Below, piece by piece: positions 48,740 through 63,700 of a stretch of DNA of 64,000 nucleotides (the stretch's first letter is position 1; each line of letters begins with the position of its first letter). Where the stretch lies: assembly GCA_020055645.1 (NCBI GenBank), contig CM034548.1:32290201-32354200 (forward strand), written 5' to 3'. This DNA comes from Tomocerus qinae (taxonomy: Eukaryota; Arthropoda; Collembola; Entomobryomorpha; Tomoceridae). The position numbers and the translations under genes were made by a program. Under the pieces are notes generated by a model. That model had not been told where the DNA came from, did not search any database, and saw nothing but the letters and a program-made list of their open reading frames with translations.

Positions 48740-51700
48740 GAAAGTGTCTCGTCTTGAATTATCCTTTGAAGGATCTTTGCAGGTACGTCGGTTTGCATAT
48801 ATAGTCCAATTACCGTATGTAATGCAGGTGTAGATTAAAATTGAGTGATTTATACAGAATGTCTATCAATATTTCCTTTACGGATATTTATGCAGTAAGT
48901 AGAAAGTTTAGTACACAATATTGTATCATGTGTGAAAGAGATCTTGTGTGTATGAATGTGTCTGTATAATGATAATAGGCTGCACGCGACTTAGAAATTA
49001 GTGTAAAAACTTGGTGGAGATGGGATAATTGTTTTTGGTTGGGAAAGAATCTCGTGGAGTTTTGTTGTTGGAGAAAGTAAGATGAGATAGAAAATATATG
49101 TACGTAGGTAGCTAATGGATATTTATTTACTAATATCCAGAAGAGAAGAGCGAGGTGGCTAATAGTTGTGAATGGTAAAAGTTTTCTTTATGCAGTAGAC
49201 AGATAGCTACGAAATCGAGGAACAGAGTGAAAGAGAGGAAGAGAGAGCTCCAAGTTGAACTGCTCGTGCTCGCAGATACAATGACGACTTTCGGGTATTT
49301 GCAGCCCGTTTTATTTCTAACTTGTGTGTAGTAGTAGTGGGAAAGTCAACTCCAGCCAGCACACATCTCTGCTGCTACTATGTATGTACATACAAAGTCG
49401 CCGTGCCTGTCTATGGAAGTACAGGGTAGTAGTAAGTAGCTATGTAGCAGTAGTGCCTAGTGGTTGGCATTGGCAGGTATTTCTCCTTCCTTAACTCTGT
49501 TGTAGTGTTTACGTCTGAGAGTGTCTATTCTATGCAATAGTAAATAGTAGTGAGTGGAGGAGAGATAAGTACAAGCTAAGGGATTCAGGCCAAGCCAAGA
49601 CATACCGAAAAGGATATTCCCATGTAACGTTAGGCTCTTGCCGATATTATCGTCTTCTGTTGCTGATTTTCCGTATTTCGACAGCAGACGGGATTGAGTC
49701 GGAGTGAAATTAACGCGAGGATACGGACATTCTTACGTTACGACTTATATCAGAGTATACACTTTATTTTACGCTACACGGCCAGCTTTAGAACTAAGAG
49801 ACGGATTTCGCAAGTGCTGTACATACAGTACTATGTACACAATATATATAAGGTATATACATAGGTGGGTACTGCATGCCATTGCCAGCTTAGATTTGGA
49901 CAGACAGACAACACAGACGGGAGTTACACACAACTAGCATTCTCTAAGCCATACCATTCTGTGCTAGGATAGTAAATACGCGTGCATTCGCTTCCAGAGA
50001 GCATGCCCGCCTCGCTTTACTTCATCCTGGTTTACCAACAATTGCTTTAGACTACTCCATACAGCGGGTCAGACGAGGCTTGGCTCTCTTTCGGATAGCA
50101 GAATACCCCGTCGTCGCTCGCACACACACACCAAGCTGTAGTAATAGAGGGGATGCGCATCATACAAAACACAAACCGAATTCCCAGCCATTCTCTGCAG
50201 AATAATAGAAGGGAAAGAGAGAAACCCTTCTCGCACAGTGAAAGCTAAGCCTGTATTATTAGAGCCAGGAAACTAAACCAGACCACCACTACTATGTATG
50301 TAAGGGACGATATTATATCGCATGTATGTGTAGTATATATGTACATATAGATCTGTCATATATCTCTGTAGTAGAGAAATAGAGAAACTCCCGCACTATT
50401 GCAGAGAGCACGCTTTCTACTCCTTATCTACTGCTTTATAAGTATCAAATGTATCTTTATATGTACTTACTACAGATATTCACTCTTAGAGTTATTAAAT
50501 AGCCTTTTCTTCTTTTCCTACACTACAACACTGCCAAGTGTATTAATCAGTCTATAGCCAGTCTCACAAGAAAATGTTTAGCATACCATTCCTTTTTCTA
50601 CGTACATATAGAGTGTCTTTTAATATAGAAATAGGTAACAGCCCAAAGAGGATAGAAGAGGAAACGGAGAGACCATCATCTCATCACCGTCTTTTACATC
50701 TTCCCTTCGCTCACTGCATGCCATGCTTTCCCTATTCCCACCACCACTACGTCCCTACTTACTATGTAACCAGACCGCACACTGCTATATCCCATTTAGT
50801 AACTTCTGTATGTACATGTGCTCATCGATCCCACTCACACTCTCTCCCTTCTTCCTTATGTCCCTTATATCAATACGCGTATCACACACACACACCTATA
50901 CAGAATAGATATACAACTACAGGGTCACTGCTAGAGGCTCTGTATTTCAATACTCAAGTACCGGAAGTGGTGCACCACCTGAAAGAAACTTCAAAAGTTC
51001 ATTCAATCTGTGCCACACACAATACACGTAAGTACCTAGTCCCTGCTCAGTTACACATCACAAGTTGTACAGACCGTGAAATCAACCTGCTTTTAGTTTT
51101 CCCTATTTTCACCACCTCATATACAACTTTTACTAAGGATGAGATCCTCAGGTCTTTGTAAGTAATAACAAAACTAGCCATGGGGGACGGAGCAATAGTG
51201 CTTATGACATCTTTGGAAAAAGGACTACGAAAACCTGTAGCAGACAATCCGGAAGTAGCTCTTGACATTTTACAAAACATTGAATTGTTTTTGATTGTAC
51301 TTGGAATTCCATACAAATCGACTCTAGACTTTTTCAATTTAACTTGTACAAAAACTACCACATCACAAAATCTTGTATAACTTTTTTCTTGAGTGTACTT
51401 GTTTAAGTTTGTGATATCTAACACTCACCCTGTCTTGGTATGCGCTGCCACTTTTTCACATTTCCTATCTGCTATCTACTACGGAAACTGAATGACACGC
51501 ATCAGTATGAGACGATATTAAGTATTACAATGATACTGAGAATTTTGTGTTCAGATAGGTACACTTACTATAAGAGTTCAAAGAGAGATAATTATTAAAA
51601 GCTACGTTTTACTTTATGGACATTAGCTGCCGGTAGGTGAGTATGTGCTTTTAAGCTGATCTGGCGAAAAGCATTACAGGAAGTGTATTTATCCATTAAA

Positions 51701-54700
51701 ATCCTTTTAATGTAATCCAGGATTCAGACACCCTATACATGATGTGGTATCATACGTACTTAAAATAATTATTGATATAAGTGCCAGGAATATTGCATGT
51801 TAGAGTGCTTTGGCGGAGCAAGTATAAACGGTTTTTATAGATTTGTGATCTTATTAATGTATATGTGAACAGGTAGGATGTTTATTCCACAAGTTCAGTC
51901 TAGCGACTAGTCGACTCAGCAGTGGGTTTATTTTCTCCCTCGAGTCGACGGGTCTGACTCACATAGATCTGGACACATATCACACTAGAACACAATCCAT
52001 AGCCAAAGTCTGACAAGGCATGACATGGCGAGTATCACATCTCAGTCAGTCAGGGCAATGTAGCTAAACGAAACAAAACTCTTGAAAGCCGTCGACTTTT
52101 TTCACTTTGCTGCAGCAATTATTCCCTATCTTGAACTCTCGCTAAGGTGTCATTCACTCTACTTATCGCTGTATTAGTTGGAATTCAACTTTTCCAGAAA
52201 CGATTATATACACATGATAGCCTTCCTTTTTCATTTTCCTTATGCACATTATTTCATGATTTATTATTAGCCTGCATGCATTTAGGATGGAAACGTGAGG
52301 AAACTTATTGCTACCTGTCCATTTTCTCCAGCACACATACGTATCTAGTATTATTACAGAGATAAAATAAGTACATTACCTACTAGGTAGGCACTTAACT
52401 CCCCATACCAGCAGTAGCAGTTTCAACTCTACCATATTATTGGTAATAGAGGGAAATTTGGAGGAAACTTGCTTGGATATGATAAATTATGTCGCTAGTA
52501 GGTACTTACTCTAAGAAGCCAAATAGTGTTACATAAACATAGCTGTGAAAATGGATTCGAATTCTACTCACAAGCTTATTTTGAGGAATATTTAATTTAA
52601 AAGTTCCTTCCAGGAATTTTTACTAGCTAAAAAATGTTAAACCACTAGGTGGAATATTTTTTGTTATAATTGGAACAAGTTGATATTTAGGGTATCATTT
52701 TTCGAGGGTACGGAATACATAAAGGACGTTACTTATGTTACATACGTTGGTACAGTTTACTTCCTTTGGTTGATTTAGATGCAATTTAGTTGCAACGCAA
52801 TTGTGAGTTGATGTAAGTATAAAGAATACGACTTGTTGTTTTATGTGCGTTATTCACGCAGAGGGTGAAAGTACAGTCATCACATTTATTATGGAGTTTA
52901 TGCTTTCCTCTTACAATTCCTTATGCACCCTTTCCAGCCTTTATGTGATTCCTTGCTATATACTCGTGCAAAACACAATGGAAAATACAGTGCCTAATAT
53001 TTTCTTTACGATAGTACAGCCTCAATTACTATTTCATGCAACACAACTACACTCACTGTTCCACAGCTAAAAATACATTTTTTCACAACCTTTGTACTAC
53101 TATGGACATTTTTTTTATTATGTTCTGTTCCCTACATGTGTTTTTCATCTAAGCAATTCTCCAAGTGTAATAATCCTGTTTTGTACCTTCCTAGTAATAG
53201 CCACTAAAAAACCCATTAAAACCTATCCAATATGTCAAGATTTTTAATACCTTGCGAAAGATTATCGTGCTTTACTATCTAGAGATTTATCAATTTCATT
53301 AAGCTTATCGGATTATATGCCTTCTAATTTATTAGCATTAACGCAAAAGGGTCAAATATTGTACCAAATGGATTTATCGATTCAACTTACTATTTATAGC
53401 GAATAATATTTGGCTAACATATATCGTACTTGCAAAAAATGCTAAAGTGTGCATGCAATATTTGCGGAAAGGTTAGCATTCCTTTTTTGCACTAATAACA
53501 GTATCCAATATACTAAAATCTCCTTATTAATTTAGGTCTTCATAAGCTATTATCAAACATTTAGGTCGATAATTACAATAGATAAAATCTGTTGTGTTCC
53601 AAAGTAAACAAAATTAACAAAAGTATAGCTGAACTCCAATATTATACTACTCAATACGATTAAGAACAAGGTCAACCAGTTTTTTCAGCTAAGTATAATC
53701 TAAAAATATAAAATGCAAATAACTTTGTTTTCAATTTTGGTGAAACATTCGAAAATTCTTAGGGATCAATTATTTGCAGGCGTGTATTGGGATCAGGTTA
53801 TATTTTTCTATTTTTAATGACAACTTTATGGCAAGAGTTTTTATAACACTGAGAAAATATACAGATAGCAATGACAAAAGAAATGTTTACAAAAGCAACA
53901 ACTTAAAAAAATAATTATACATATTACTTTGTCCTATAAATTTCCTAGTATGATTAAATTGTTCCTAAAGCAGGAACAAACAACATATATTACGATAGTA
54001 TTATTGCAAATAGAAATTCCGAGGTAAAATGAAAGCCAATTTATAAGCATGCATTTTTTTATCTTTTAATCTGGTTATGGAAAATATTCGCAACAGGGGT
54101 TGGCAAAATATTACGTCATAAAATCCAATGATTTGTAATTCATTACTTCGACCCCATTGTAATTTCATTTGGTGTGTAAAGAAAAGAAAGGTAATAAATA
54201 ACATAAGTAGGTAAGTTGTTAGTCACAGAGCAAGGACAGGTCATAATTATGTGCAAATATGCACACCATTATTATTATTAATCTTGTTGTTGTGGCAGTG
54301 CCGAACGCAACGGGAGAACAAATCAATGTACAAAATCTTAATGTGTTTAAAAATAGCTGAATGTCTTATGAAACAAGAAAGTAACATAATTTGGGACATA
54401 AAGAGTACTTAGAGAAGGGTAAGTAATCGTGTAAGTTAGAGAGCTGGGTTGACATGCTTTTACCCTTTGTTGAACGGGTACTTGTATGCAGAGTTGTGTT
54501 ACCCTCGGTAAGTAAAGTACTATGTCTTGATGTACTTATCAGCCTCGAGATAAAAACGCTCCCTGCAATAAACCTGCAAGATTAGATTGAAATATATTTC
54601 TGGGAATGGCATGTAGTGTTTTATGTTTGCGATGGATTGCATCACACACAATGCATGAACTTGGAATGGAAAGCTAACCACACACACAAAATGGAATAGA

Positions 54701-57700
54701 GTCTTATGTGTGAGAATGGAAATTGGATTGGATTTCGGGGCGTTGTGTTTCCAAGAGCAAGTCGACTTGATTTGGTTTACTATGTTTGGACTTGACTACA
54801 TAACAGTCTTCCAATCGAACCTTTTGCATTGCACAAGCACATCATAAATTCTTTTAAAGCATATACTTTCATCCGAATATATAAAAACTTATGTCTTGTA
54901 TTATCCTGTTTAAGTCTTCTTTTGTTGAATAAGATGTACCGAAGCATTTTATAGTGTCTCCGAATTATTTTACAAAATAAAAAATTCATTTTATTCCAAT
55001 CCTATTGCTTATTCACTCCGTTTTTGTTGATTCAAATTCACAATACAACTGTATTTAATATCATTAAAAATGTAAAATACATTTTTATTTGTGCCATAAA
55101 CTATCTCTATAGTAACTATAGCTTATAAAAGCTTTTTATAGATATTTAGTATCGCAGAAATGAAATAGGAAAAAGGAGAAATATGATAAATGGTATCTCA
55201 AAGTGAACTACTACGGGCAGTGAAATGGGAAGGATGTTGATATCTTTCTACGCATGTATCTATCCACTCAAAGAAATGCTTGCTGATGAACTCAGTCCAT
55301 ATTTTATGCATTTACTAATTTGTTTCCACTAGGGTAAATATCACTTTAGATGTCATAATTGTATAGGAGCGCATGGAAAGTAAATATTTACAGTTCATAC
55401 GCTATGTTGGGTAAAAATGGAAAACACATCAGGGGGAAATGTCGTAGACGCTCAATTTCAATGAGAACTTGAAATGGAAGAGTATGCATTATTTAAGCAT
55501 AAACAGTTTCCTAGTTTCATTAAAATCCTTTCATCTACGCAATTTGTGTTCCGCTAACATCAGTAGCTGAATATTTAGTCATTACTGCCATGCTGTAACA
55601 TAGTAAAGAATATTCCAATGATATTTTTATGATTTGCTCCTTCTGCAATAAAACATTCTTGATACACATTTAACAAGTTGGAAACATCAAATGTACTTCA
55701 TAAGAAATAAAGCGGGGTTGGTATTAGGCGAGGCAGTACTTATTAATTTAGCAAATTACTGACATTCAATTTCCTTCCGTGTCTGCAAACAATTTGACAC
55801 TTTAGGCTTTCCGAGATATAATGGCTTTCCTTTTGTATGCAAAACTACTTTGAACATAATGCAACACGGTCAGGCTATTATTAGCATTATAATAGAAAAT
55901 ATAATCGTGTACAATATGCTTCAATGTGCAATATCTACCTTACTCGGAGCATAATGAGAAAAAATTGAAGACGAGTCTCCCTTCAAATAAATTTTTGCAA
56001 AGACTACCAACTACTTTAAAATGCATTGAAGAACAGGCGTCATTGTATGGCTTTTGGTATTGTATTTGGCATTGTTATATAATAGTTGTATAACATAGAT
56101 ATGGATATATTTATGTAGCTGAAAGCTATTTCTCATACATAATAATAATGCAATAATAATGTAATTGAAATGAATATCTGCAAAAAACCCTTCAATAAAG
56201 TTCACTTGAGTTCATTGTGGCATCTCAGCTCATTGGCATGCCTCTTCCATGGTGAAAATTCTAGACAACATAATCCTAACTCCCACCACTTTCCATTCTG
56301 TTGCTTCAAAATCGATTCTGTTGATTTATCTAACGAAATATCCTAACGAACTAATATTAGCCACTTTATTTTGTCAATATCGTAGGTTCTTTTATACAAT
56401 GGAAGTTATTAGCATGTAATTTTAACCTTTATCAAAAACTATGCACAACAACCTTGCTAACTGTAAAGATGTTGATTTGAAGCTAATAGTTAGTAGGTTA
56501 TGCCTTTATGACTTTTGAATCTTTTCAAATGAAAATGTCATAAACATTGTAACTTTTGCAAACTATGCTTTATTCTTTTTACAGACAAATGATTTCACGC
56601 CCTTTACAATACATTTTGGTACTTGATGCAGAAAATAATACTTTACAGGTTCCTGGAAGTTTTTCATCCATGAATATATATAAAACTTGTTTAACTTATA
56701 TTAAGGTTTCTTATAGCCTTTGTGCATGATCACGATAATAAGAGAACATTTAATGCATCAATTGCTACATTAACAATCTTTGATTGAACTGTACAGTTGA
56801 AATTAAAAGCGGAAGCAAGCAACGTAGAAATTAATTTGAGTAATAAAGATTGTAAGTACTTTTGAACTTTTTGTTTGTACCTAACGTGAAATGATTATTT
56901 CTCTGCTTCTTTGTTACATGGTGAGTAACATATCTCTGAATTTGAGTTACTAGTGAAAATTTAGTATAGAGTGTACAGCAGAAGCTACTTATTATACAAT
57001 AATGTGTCTCCTAAAGATTCTACTGAAATTATATTAAACATTAAATTATAATAGCCTTGGTTATTATTAAAATTTATTACATTTCATGTAGTACGCATAA
57101 ATATTTTGCAGTGAGCGAGTGACAGTCCATTTCTACTTCAATAAAATAGTCTCTCTATTGAGTATTAAGGGTTAAGGTTTTCCATGAAATTAGTAATTTA
57201 TCCGGTCTCCATCATTGGCATGGGCTTTGAATATTTTAAACAATATAGGTTAGCTATGCGAAATATTTCTAGTCCATGCAAAAAATATTGATTTGACTTT
57301 CATTCGAAACTTGACCACATTTTGACAATTTGTCTAGATATACTTCAGAAGAGATTAGTGAAATAAGCATTCAACAAAATGGTATTACAAAAGATTATTA
57401 TAGTTTAGTCTTTGATGCTTGCAGCTTTGGAGGTTGAGGAATGTAAGCCTTTGTTGTACAGTTAAGTTAGTAGAGAGAGAACAAGTCGAAAGGGAAGGAA
57501 GAGGGTAAAATTCTAAATAACTAATAATGCATCTCTATTATATGCCTACTTACATGTTATTATGAGTGCATATGAATGAAAGCATTGCATTCCAAGTTCA
57601 TTGTGTCATACAAAGAACCGTGGAATAGAAAATGAAGATGTAATGACTCCTCATCCTCTCACACAAGAGAATCTCAACTGACAATGTCACGTATAAAAAC

Positions 57701-60700
57701 CAATAGTTTTTTGTCTGTCGTGATTGATGCATCAATATTTATATAGATATACTAAGTTAGGCAAGTATTGCTCATAGTAAATTTATTCAATGCACTAATA
57801 CTACCTTATAGCATACGATTCAAATTTTATTGACAAAAACGCCTATGGGAAATATGTACGCAATGCAGGTATAATGGGAGAGTAAAAATGGAAAGAAGTG
57901 TTAAATATGGATATGCCTAATTTAGTCGTGTACAAGGTTAAGTATGTTTAGGATATTAATTATCCCCGTTTGTTGTTTGCGAAATTTATTTCTCTTTTAA
58001 TAGTGTGGCGGAAAAGAAATTTAAATGAAGGAAGGAAATGTATTTTTGTGTAAAGTGGTAAAATAGTGGTGAGTATATAGTAATTCATAGGTAGGCTCAT
58101 TATTATTGTGTAGAATAGTAAACAATGGATGTCTAGGAGAGTTTGGAGATAACGTTGCAGAAAATAGCTGTCTGTGAGCTATTCACCACATTTTTATTTG
58201 GCAAAGAGATGGGATTACGCTATGCTGCATTTGCAGATTGCATGTAAAGCCACTCCAGTTATCGCCTTCATGTTCTTGATACACTAATGGGAGATATAAG
58301 TAGAACACATGTAGTCACATCACGGTAGACGGAGCAAGAGAAAAAAAAAATTCCCTGACTTTAGTGAACACCGTGCAATAGAGTTCAGGGAAGAGATTGT
58401 ATAATAATGTGTAATGGAAAATGGAATAGCGTAGTAGTAGTAGGTAGGTAATAGTAGCCGCGCTAGTAATAATAGCATGTAATAGCCAAATCCACGAAAA
58501 ATACATAATCAGAATAAAGCACGACCTAGGAATAAGAAGATAAATAAGGAGAAATAAAGAAGGGTTATCAACCCTTTTGTAACTTCTCATTGTGTTGTGC
58601 TAAGTAGTCTTATCATCTTCAAAACTCATTCATTCTCTCGCTCACCAACTACATACATATTTTATATCTGGACTTACCTCACTGACACTAAGCTTTGCTT
58701 TACATCAAAATGAATGCATATACTATCTCTAGGTATTTACATAATAGACGCAAACATCTAACTTAATGCACACAACAGCCAAAAGTTAAGCTGCAGATTA
58801 GATTCATTCTTATTAGCCATGCATTTGTAATTTCAACCTTGCTCCGATGCTTATTTTTATTTTCCGTGTCTAGTTGTAATAGTCAGAGTGTTTCTGATGC
58901 ATGAGACATGAATAAGCACCATACACACACATTCTTATTTACATGCTATTGTGCTTATCTTTAGTACGTGTAACGCCTTATTCTACCGATCTACACCTCA
59001 TGGATAAAATATTAAATCTACCTACCCATGCCACTCACTTTCTAACATGCAAATAATAACAAAGAATGAAACTTCCTAAAGTGTAATACAATTAATGAAA
59101 TAAAATCTTGTGCGGTAAAAATAAATGATATTCATCATTCACATGAAAATAAATCCAAACAAGTTCACGGAATTTTATATATAGTATTCAACCAAACATT
59201 TAGTTCTATATCCCAAGTAAATAAAATCGAAAACCTACATTTACATATTTATTCCGTAGAGATACTCTATATTGTTTTCAGTAAGGATTACTTTTCTTGT
59301 TATTTTACTGTTTATGCAGTACCAGAATTTGGAATACCTGGATGCAGTACATATCCTAACGAGATATGTTAGTATACTAATTTGCTCCACCAATTTTCCG
59401 TATAATAACCCCTGAGAGTGTGTTGCATTATCTTGCATAATGATATCTGTTGATTATTAAGAGCCATTAGGAAGAGGAGGTATTTATTATTTTGTACAAT
59501 GAGTAACCGCATATAGAATACGGAAGCAACAAAATCATTTCCATGGCCATGACCATGCCCGGGTTAGGTCACGCTCATGTTCACCTCTTGAAATAAGCCA
59601 CCCGATGGTATTATAATATCCTTTTTCAACTCCCCTATTAAATTACGACCATTTTTTATCACCATGTGAGTTTCTTCTTGCGTTCATCCCAAATGTTGTA
59701 TGCAAGATGAGGCAAATGAACAAAACAAGTATAATCAACCACTGTGAGGTGTACCTTAATGCCAAAGTAAAACTTATGCTTTGAAAGTAGAGCGTTTAAA
59801 TACTACAAAGCATATCACACGACCAACTGTACTGTTTTGTACTGTATAAAGTCAAAAGATCTCAAAAGACGGAACCAGGTCCGTAGTACTCAAATGAAAG
59901 TGCTTGTATAATGTTCTGTGTGTTAGTGGCAGTGCATGACATACTGTAAAAGAACAAAGGATCCAAACATGATAATGGCACTTTTAGTTTTACTCGTTGA
60001 GCATTTCATATTATAATATAATTTATAGGTCTCTTATCTTTATATATAGATTTTCATTGCGCCATAACCCATGCTTTTGATGTTATCACTGTTGTTTAAT
60101 TGCTTCGATGTATACCTTGTGTGATTTAATCCGCAATGCGAGCCTTCTTCTTGTAACCACCTTACTTTATTATATATCCACCTAAACCAGTCGTTTTACT
60201 ATATACATTACTACCACTATGTAATATATATAGAAAATCCCTGATCTTTGCATGTAGAATTGATTACATGTTAGAAAAAATGCATGTACATGAGTATCGA
60301 GTATATTTTGTAAACACAGTTGTGGTTTTATTTGTTGTTGTTGAGAAATAAGCTTTAGTTTATACATAAATTAACATTGCAGTGACAGACAGACAGCTAT
60401 GGTAATCGTATAAGCCTAATGTCGCTCTTAATCTCGACCCACCAATATCAACGAATTTTTTGCGTCGCTATATTTCTTGTATTTTTGTAAGCCTTGTTTT
60501 TCTGTAAGGAAATGTGAACTGGTTTGTAGCCTCCTCGTGAAGGATTGGATATACTGATACAATTGTAACCTGCCGTATCGCATCACAACGGATGAAATCA
60601 AAAGTGTATAGCTACCTATCTTGTAAGTTATCATCACGTGCAGCAGACTGAAAATATCTTCAATTCACATTAGTCAATAAAGATTTGGTTATAGTATGTA

Positions 60701-63700
60701 CTGGTATTTAACTGAACATTGTTCAAGAAGTCGTAATTCTGATAAGAGTATAATAAAATGCTTCAATATCCATGTAAATGATTTAGGGTTCTACAACTAT
60801 TTAATTCTAATCGAAAGCTTTAATGTTACTCTTACTATCTATTAACATGAAAATTATTTATCGAGCTGCATTACCGTATTCTAAATACTACAAGAAAATT
60901 TTACGTGCTGTAAAATTAATAGCTAGCCCATTGTAGATGCAGCATTGTTTTTGGCAACTATTGCAACTAAGTAGCAATAAATTATAAACTATTGTGTAAT
61001 CCTAATAAGTAGATTGTTAAATACTCTGCACACAGTTTCAGCGATTATTATTTCTGCATGATTTTAAAATCTTCTGACTTACATCCATTTGGCAATAGGA
61101 CGAGATGAATGTTTTATACAGTTCTTCTTACCGTACTGATATCGCATAATTTGTAAAAGTATTATCCTGTATCCTGTATTTAACAGCTAAGTATTTCAGA
61201 CAATAATGAGTATTAAATTTGCTAGGATTTAAGTAGTTACATTTATCACAAATCCTCACAGGTGTGGCCCTAAGTGTTTCTAGATTTTACAAAAACTACC
61301 TGAAGGCTGATGAAATTATTTAGATAAAAATTCATAGTGAGATGTAATTAAGTTGGAGATGAGAAAATGCAGGCGAAGAAAGTTCCCAACAACCTGTGGA
61401 CTGCTTTATCTAGCTAGTCTGACTGTTCAGACAAACAATAGATGGGAACTAAATAAGCTGCAGAAAATTCTCGGTTGTTTTGATACCTGCATTCACAATT
61501 CATTTCCCCGCACCAAATATTAGCACGTAGGTGGGAAATAAAGTGCTACCTAATTTACGATTATAACAGACAGAATGCCATTGTATACTGTAGACTGGGA
61601 AACATTCAATTTAAATACGGATTTGACAATTCCTAGACTCCCCTCGGAAAATTTATCACACAGTTGTTTAATACATTTAGAAGTCATATAGCTAACCCGT
61701 TAACTTAGCGTTCTGAAACTGTATATACTAGGACTTAGCTTATTTACTGTTATATTGTCAACTTCATTTAAAACAGCATTAATAATTTTATATGATTATA
61801 AAAGATTTTAATATGCTACCAATTGCCATAATGGCATATGCAATCTGTAAGAAGATAGAGTTAAGTATTAGTCAATAACATTTAGGAAATAGGCGTAACA
61901 CTATATTTTTACATTTACAGGTTGGACATTAAATAAAATGTTGCAATGAATTTGCTGAAAAAATAAATGACATATTTAATATTAAGTAGTATGGATGCAT
62001 TTGAAGGTTGAAATTTAGACTCGCTAAAACACGTAGCTATAACCTTAACCATACATTTTAAACGTTCGTTTATGACATTTTAGTCTGATAAATAAGAAGC
62101 ACAATGTTTAAATTAACTTCCATAATAATAATTTCTATAATAATGCCAAATAAAGGTTATTAAGTAGTAAATATACTATAAACATTGACATGTTTTTGAA
62201 ATAAAAACGGATTTGGGTAATAATTATTTAATGGTATAGAATAAGTTGAAATGGAATCTGTCTTTGTGTTAAGGTTAAAAGTTGCAAAGATAAAAACTGT
62301 CCATTCCATGTCACTGATGCATAATGCATGAAAGTACGTTTAGTTTTATGGGAAGATTTGTATCTCATTTACTCAATTTACACCAACACCCAGCTTTAAA
62401 AACTATTAACCCAAACACAACTAAAACTAGGAATTTTTGAAATACAAAGCTTGTACTAATACATACTGTGCATGCAAACAATCAAGTATTTATGTGCAAC
62501 TATATAGGTAAAGATATCTAAATTATTTGTGCGTTATAATAGTTTTATCTTAGATTTAAACGGCTTTAATGTGTTTTGAAATGTTATACTGTACTTGCTC
62601 TATTTATGCTTAGGTCCAATATAAATGTATTTATTATACACGATATTTATTATAAAATAAAATGTAAAAAGGCTTTTATGACCATTCCATGACATTCAGA
62701 TTTTAGCATGCTGGAGTTTCTGGTACTTTTATATTTTACGTTGTCGGATTGCAATAGTAGAATGAAGTTTGATTTGCGGATTTCCCGTAACTCTAAAAAA
62801 GTTTGTGGATTTATGAGCCTTATATGGAGGTTTTACTATGCGTATTTCAAATTCGTTTAACATATATCATGTAAGCGAAGTAATCGTTTGTAACCAATAA
62901 ATGTAAATATGTCTGAAATAGTTTTGAAATGGTCAGCATACATATGCCAATATAAATCTGACGGACTACCGAAATTACAAAAGTAATGTGGAAAAGTAGT
63001 CCGTGCCATATACGAAATAGGTTGGCTTACAAGTTGTATTACTCTCACGAATAAAAATATTCTGTCATTCTTTCCTCTTAAAATATAAATAAAATGTTTA
63101 ATGTCATTTTTATTACTGCTCTTGGTTTCCTCTGTTTTTCCTTGCTGTTTATATTGACTAAGGCCAAATCATCACGACGAGTATTTCGACATGACTTATA
63201 ATTACAATTGAGACTAAATTTATACAATCAAGATTCCTATTAGTATCCATAGGCAATAGTTAATACCAATAGCAATACTTATTTCAATTTTTGTAGTATT
63301 GCATAATAATATACTAATATTTGCTTTAGTATGTACATATTTGAAGAGTGAATTGATATTTAAAAATAATCCTATAAATGCAAACACTTGTTTGTTTTTC
63401 AGAAGCAACTGGATTGTGTTTATTCCATTTGATTATATATTATTTCGAGAATGTTTGTTGTAAGATATTTTGGCATTTATGTAGCATATGATTTGTTTTC
63501 AATTGTTTTATTGGTTAAATGAAGTAACATGTACTTTACGCCTCTCACCGTCTGACATGACAAATTCGGATTTGTCGTCAAAGATTTGTGATTGTTTGTG
63601 ACACCCGCACATTAGATGCCATTAATTTTCGCTGTGTCATTTTATTCCTGCCTTAACACTCTTACATAGAGGGAACGAAGCAAATAAATCAGACGACCTA

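Noticed and set aside
52547-52562. Minus-strand ATTCGAATCC resembling a tRNA T-loop
   Set aside because: No A box or cloverleaf could be formed with the neighbouring sequence.
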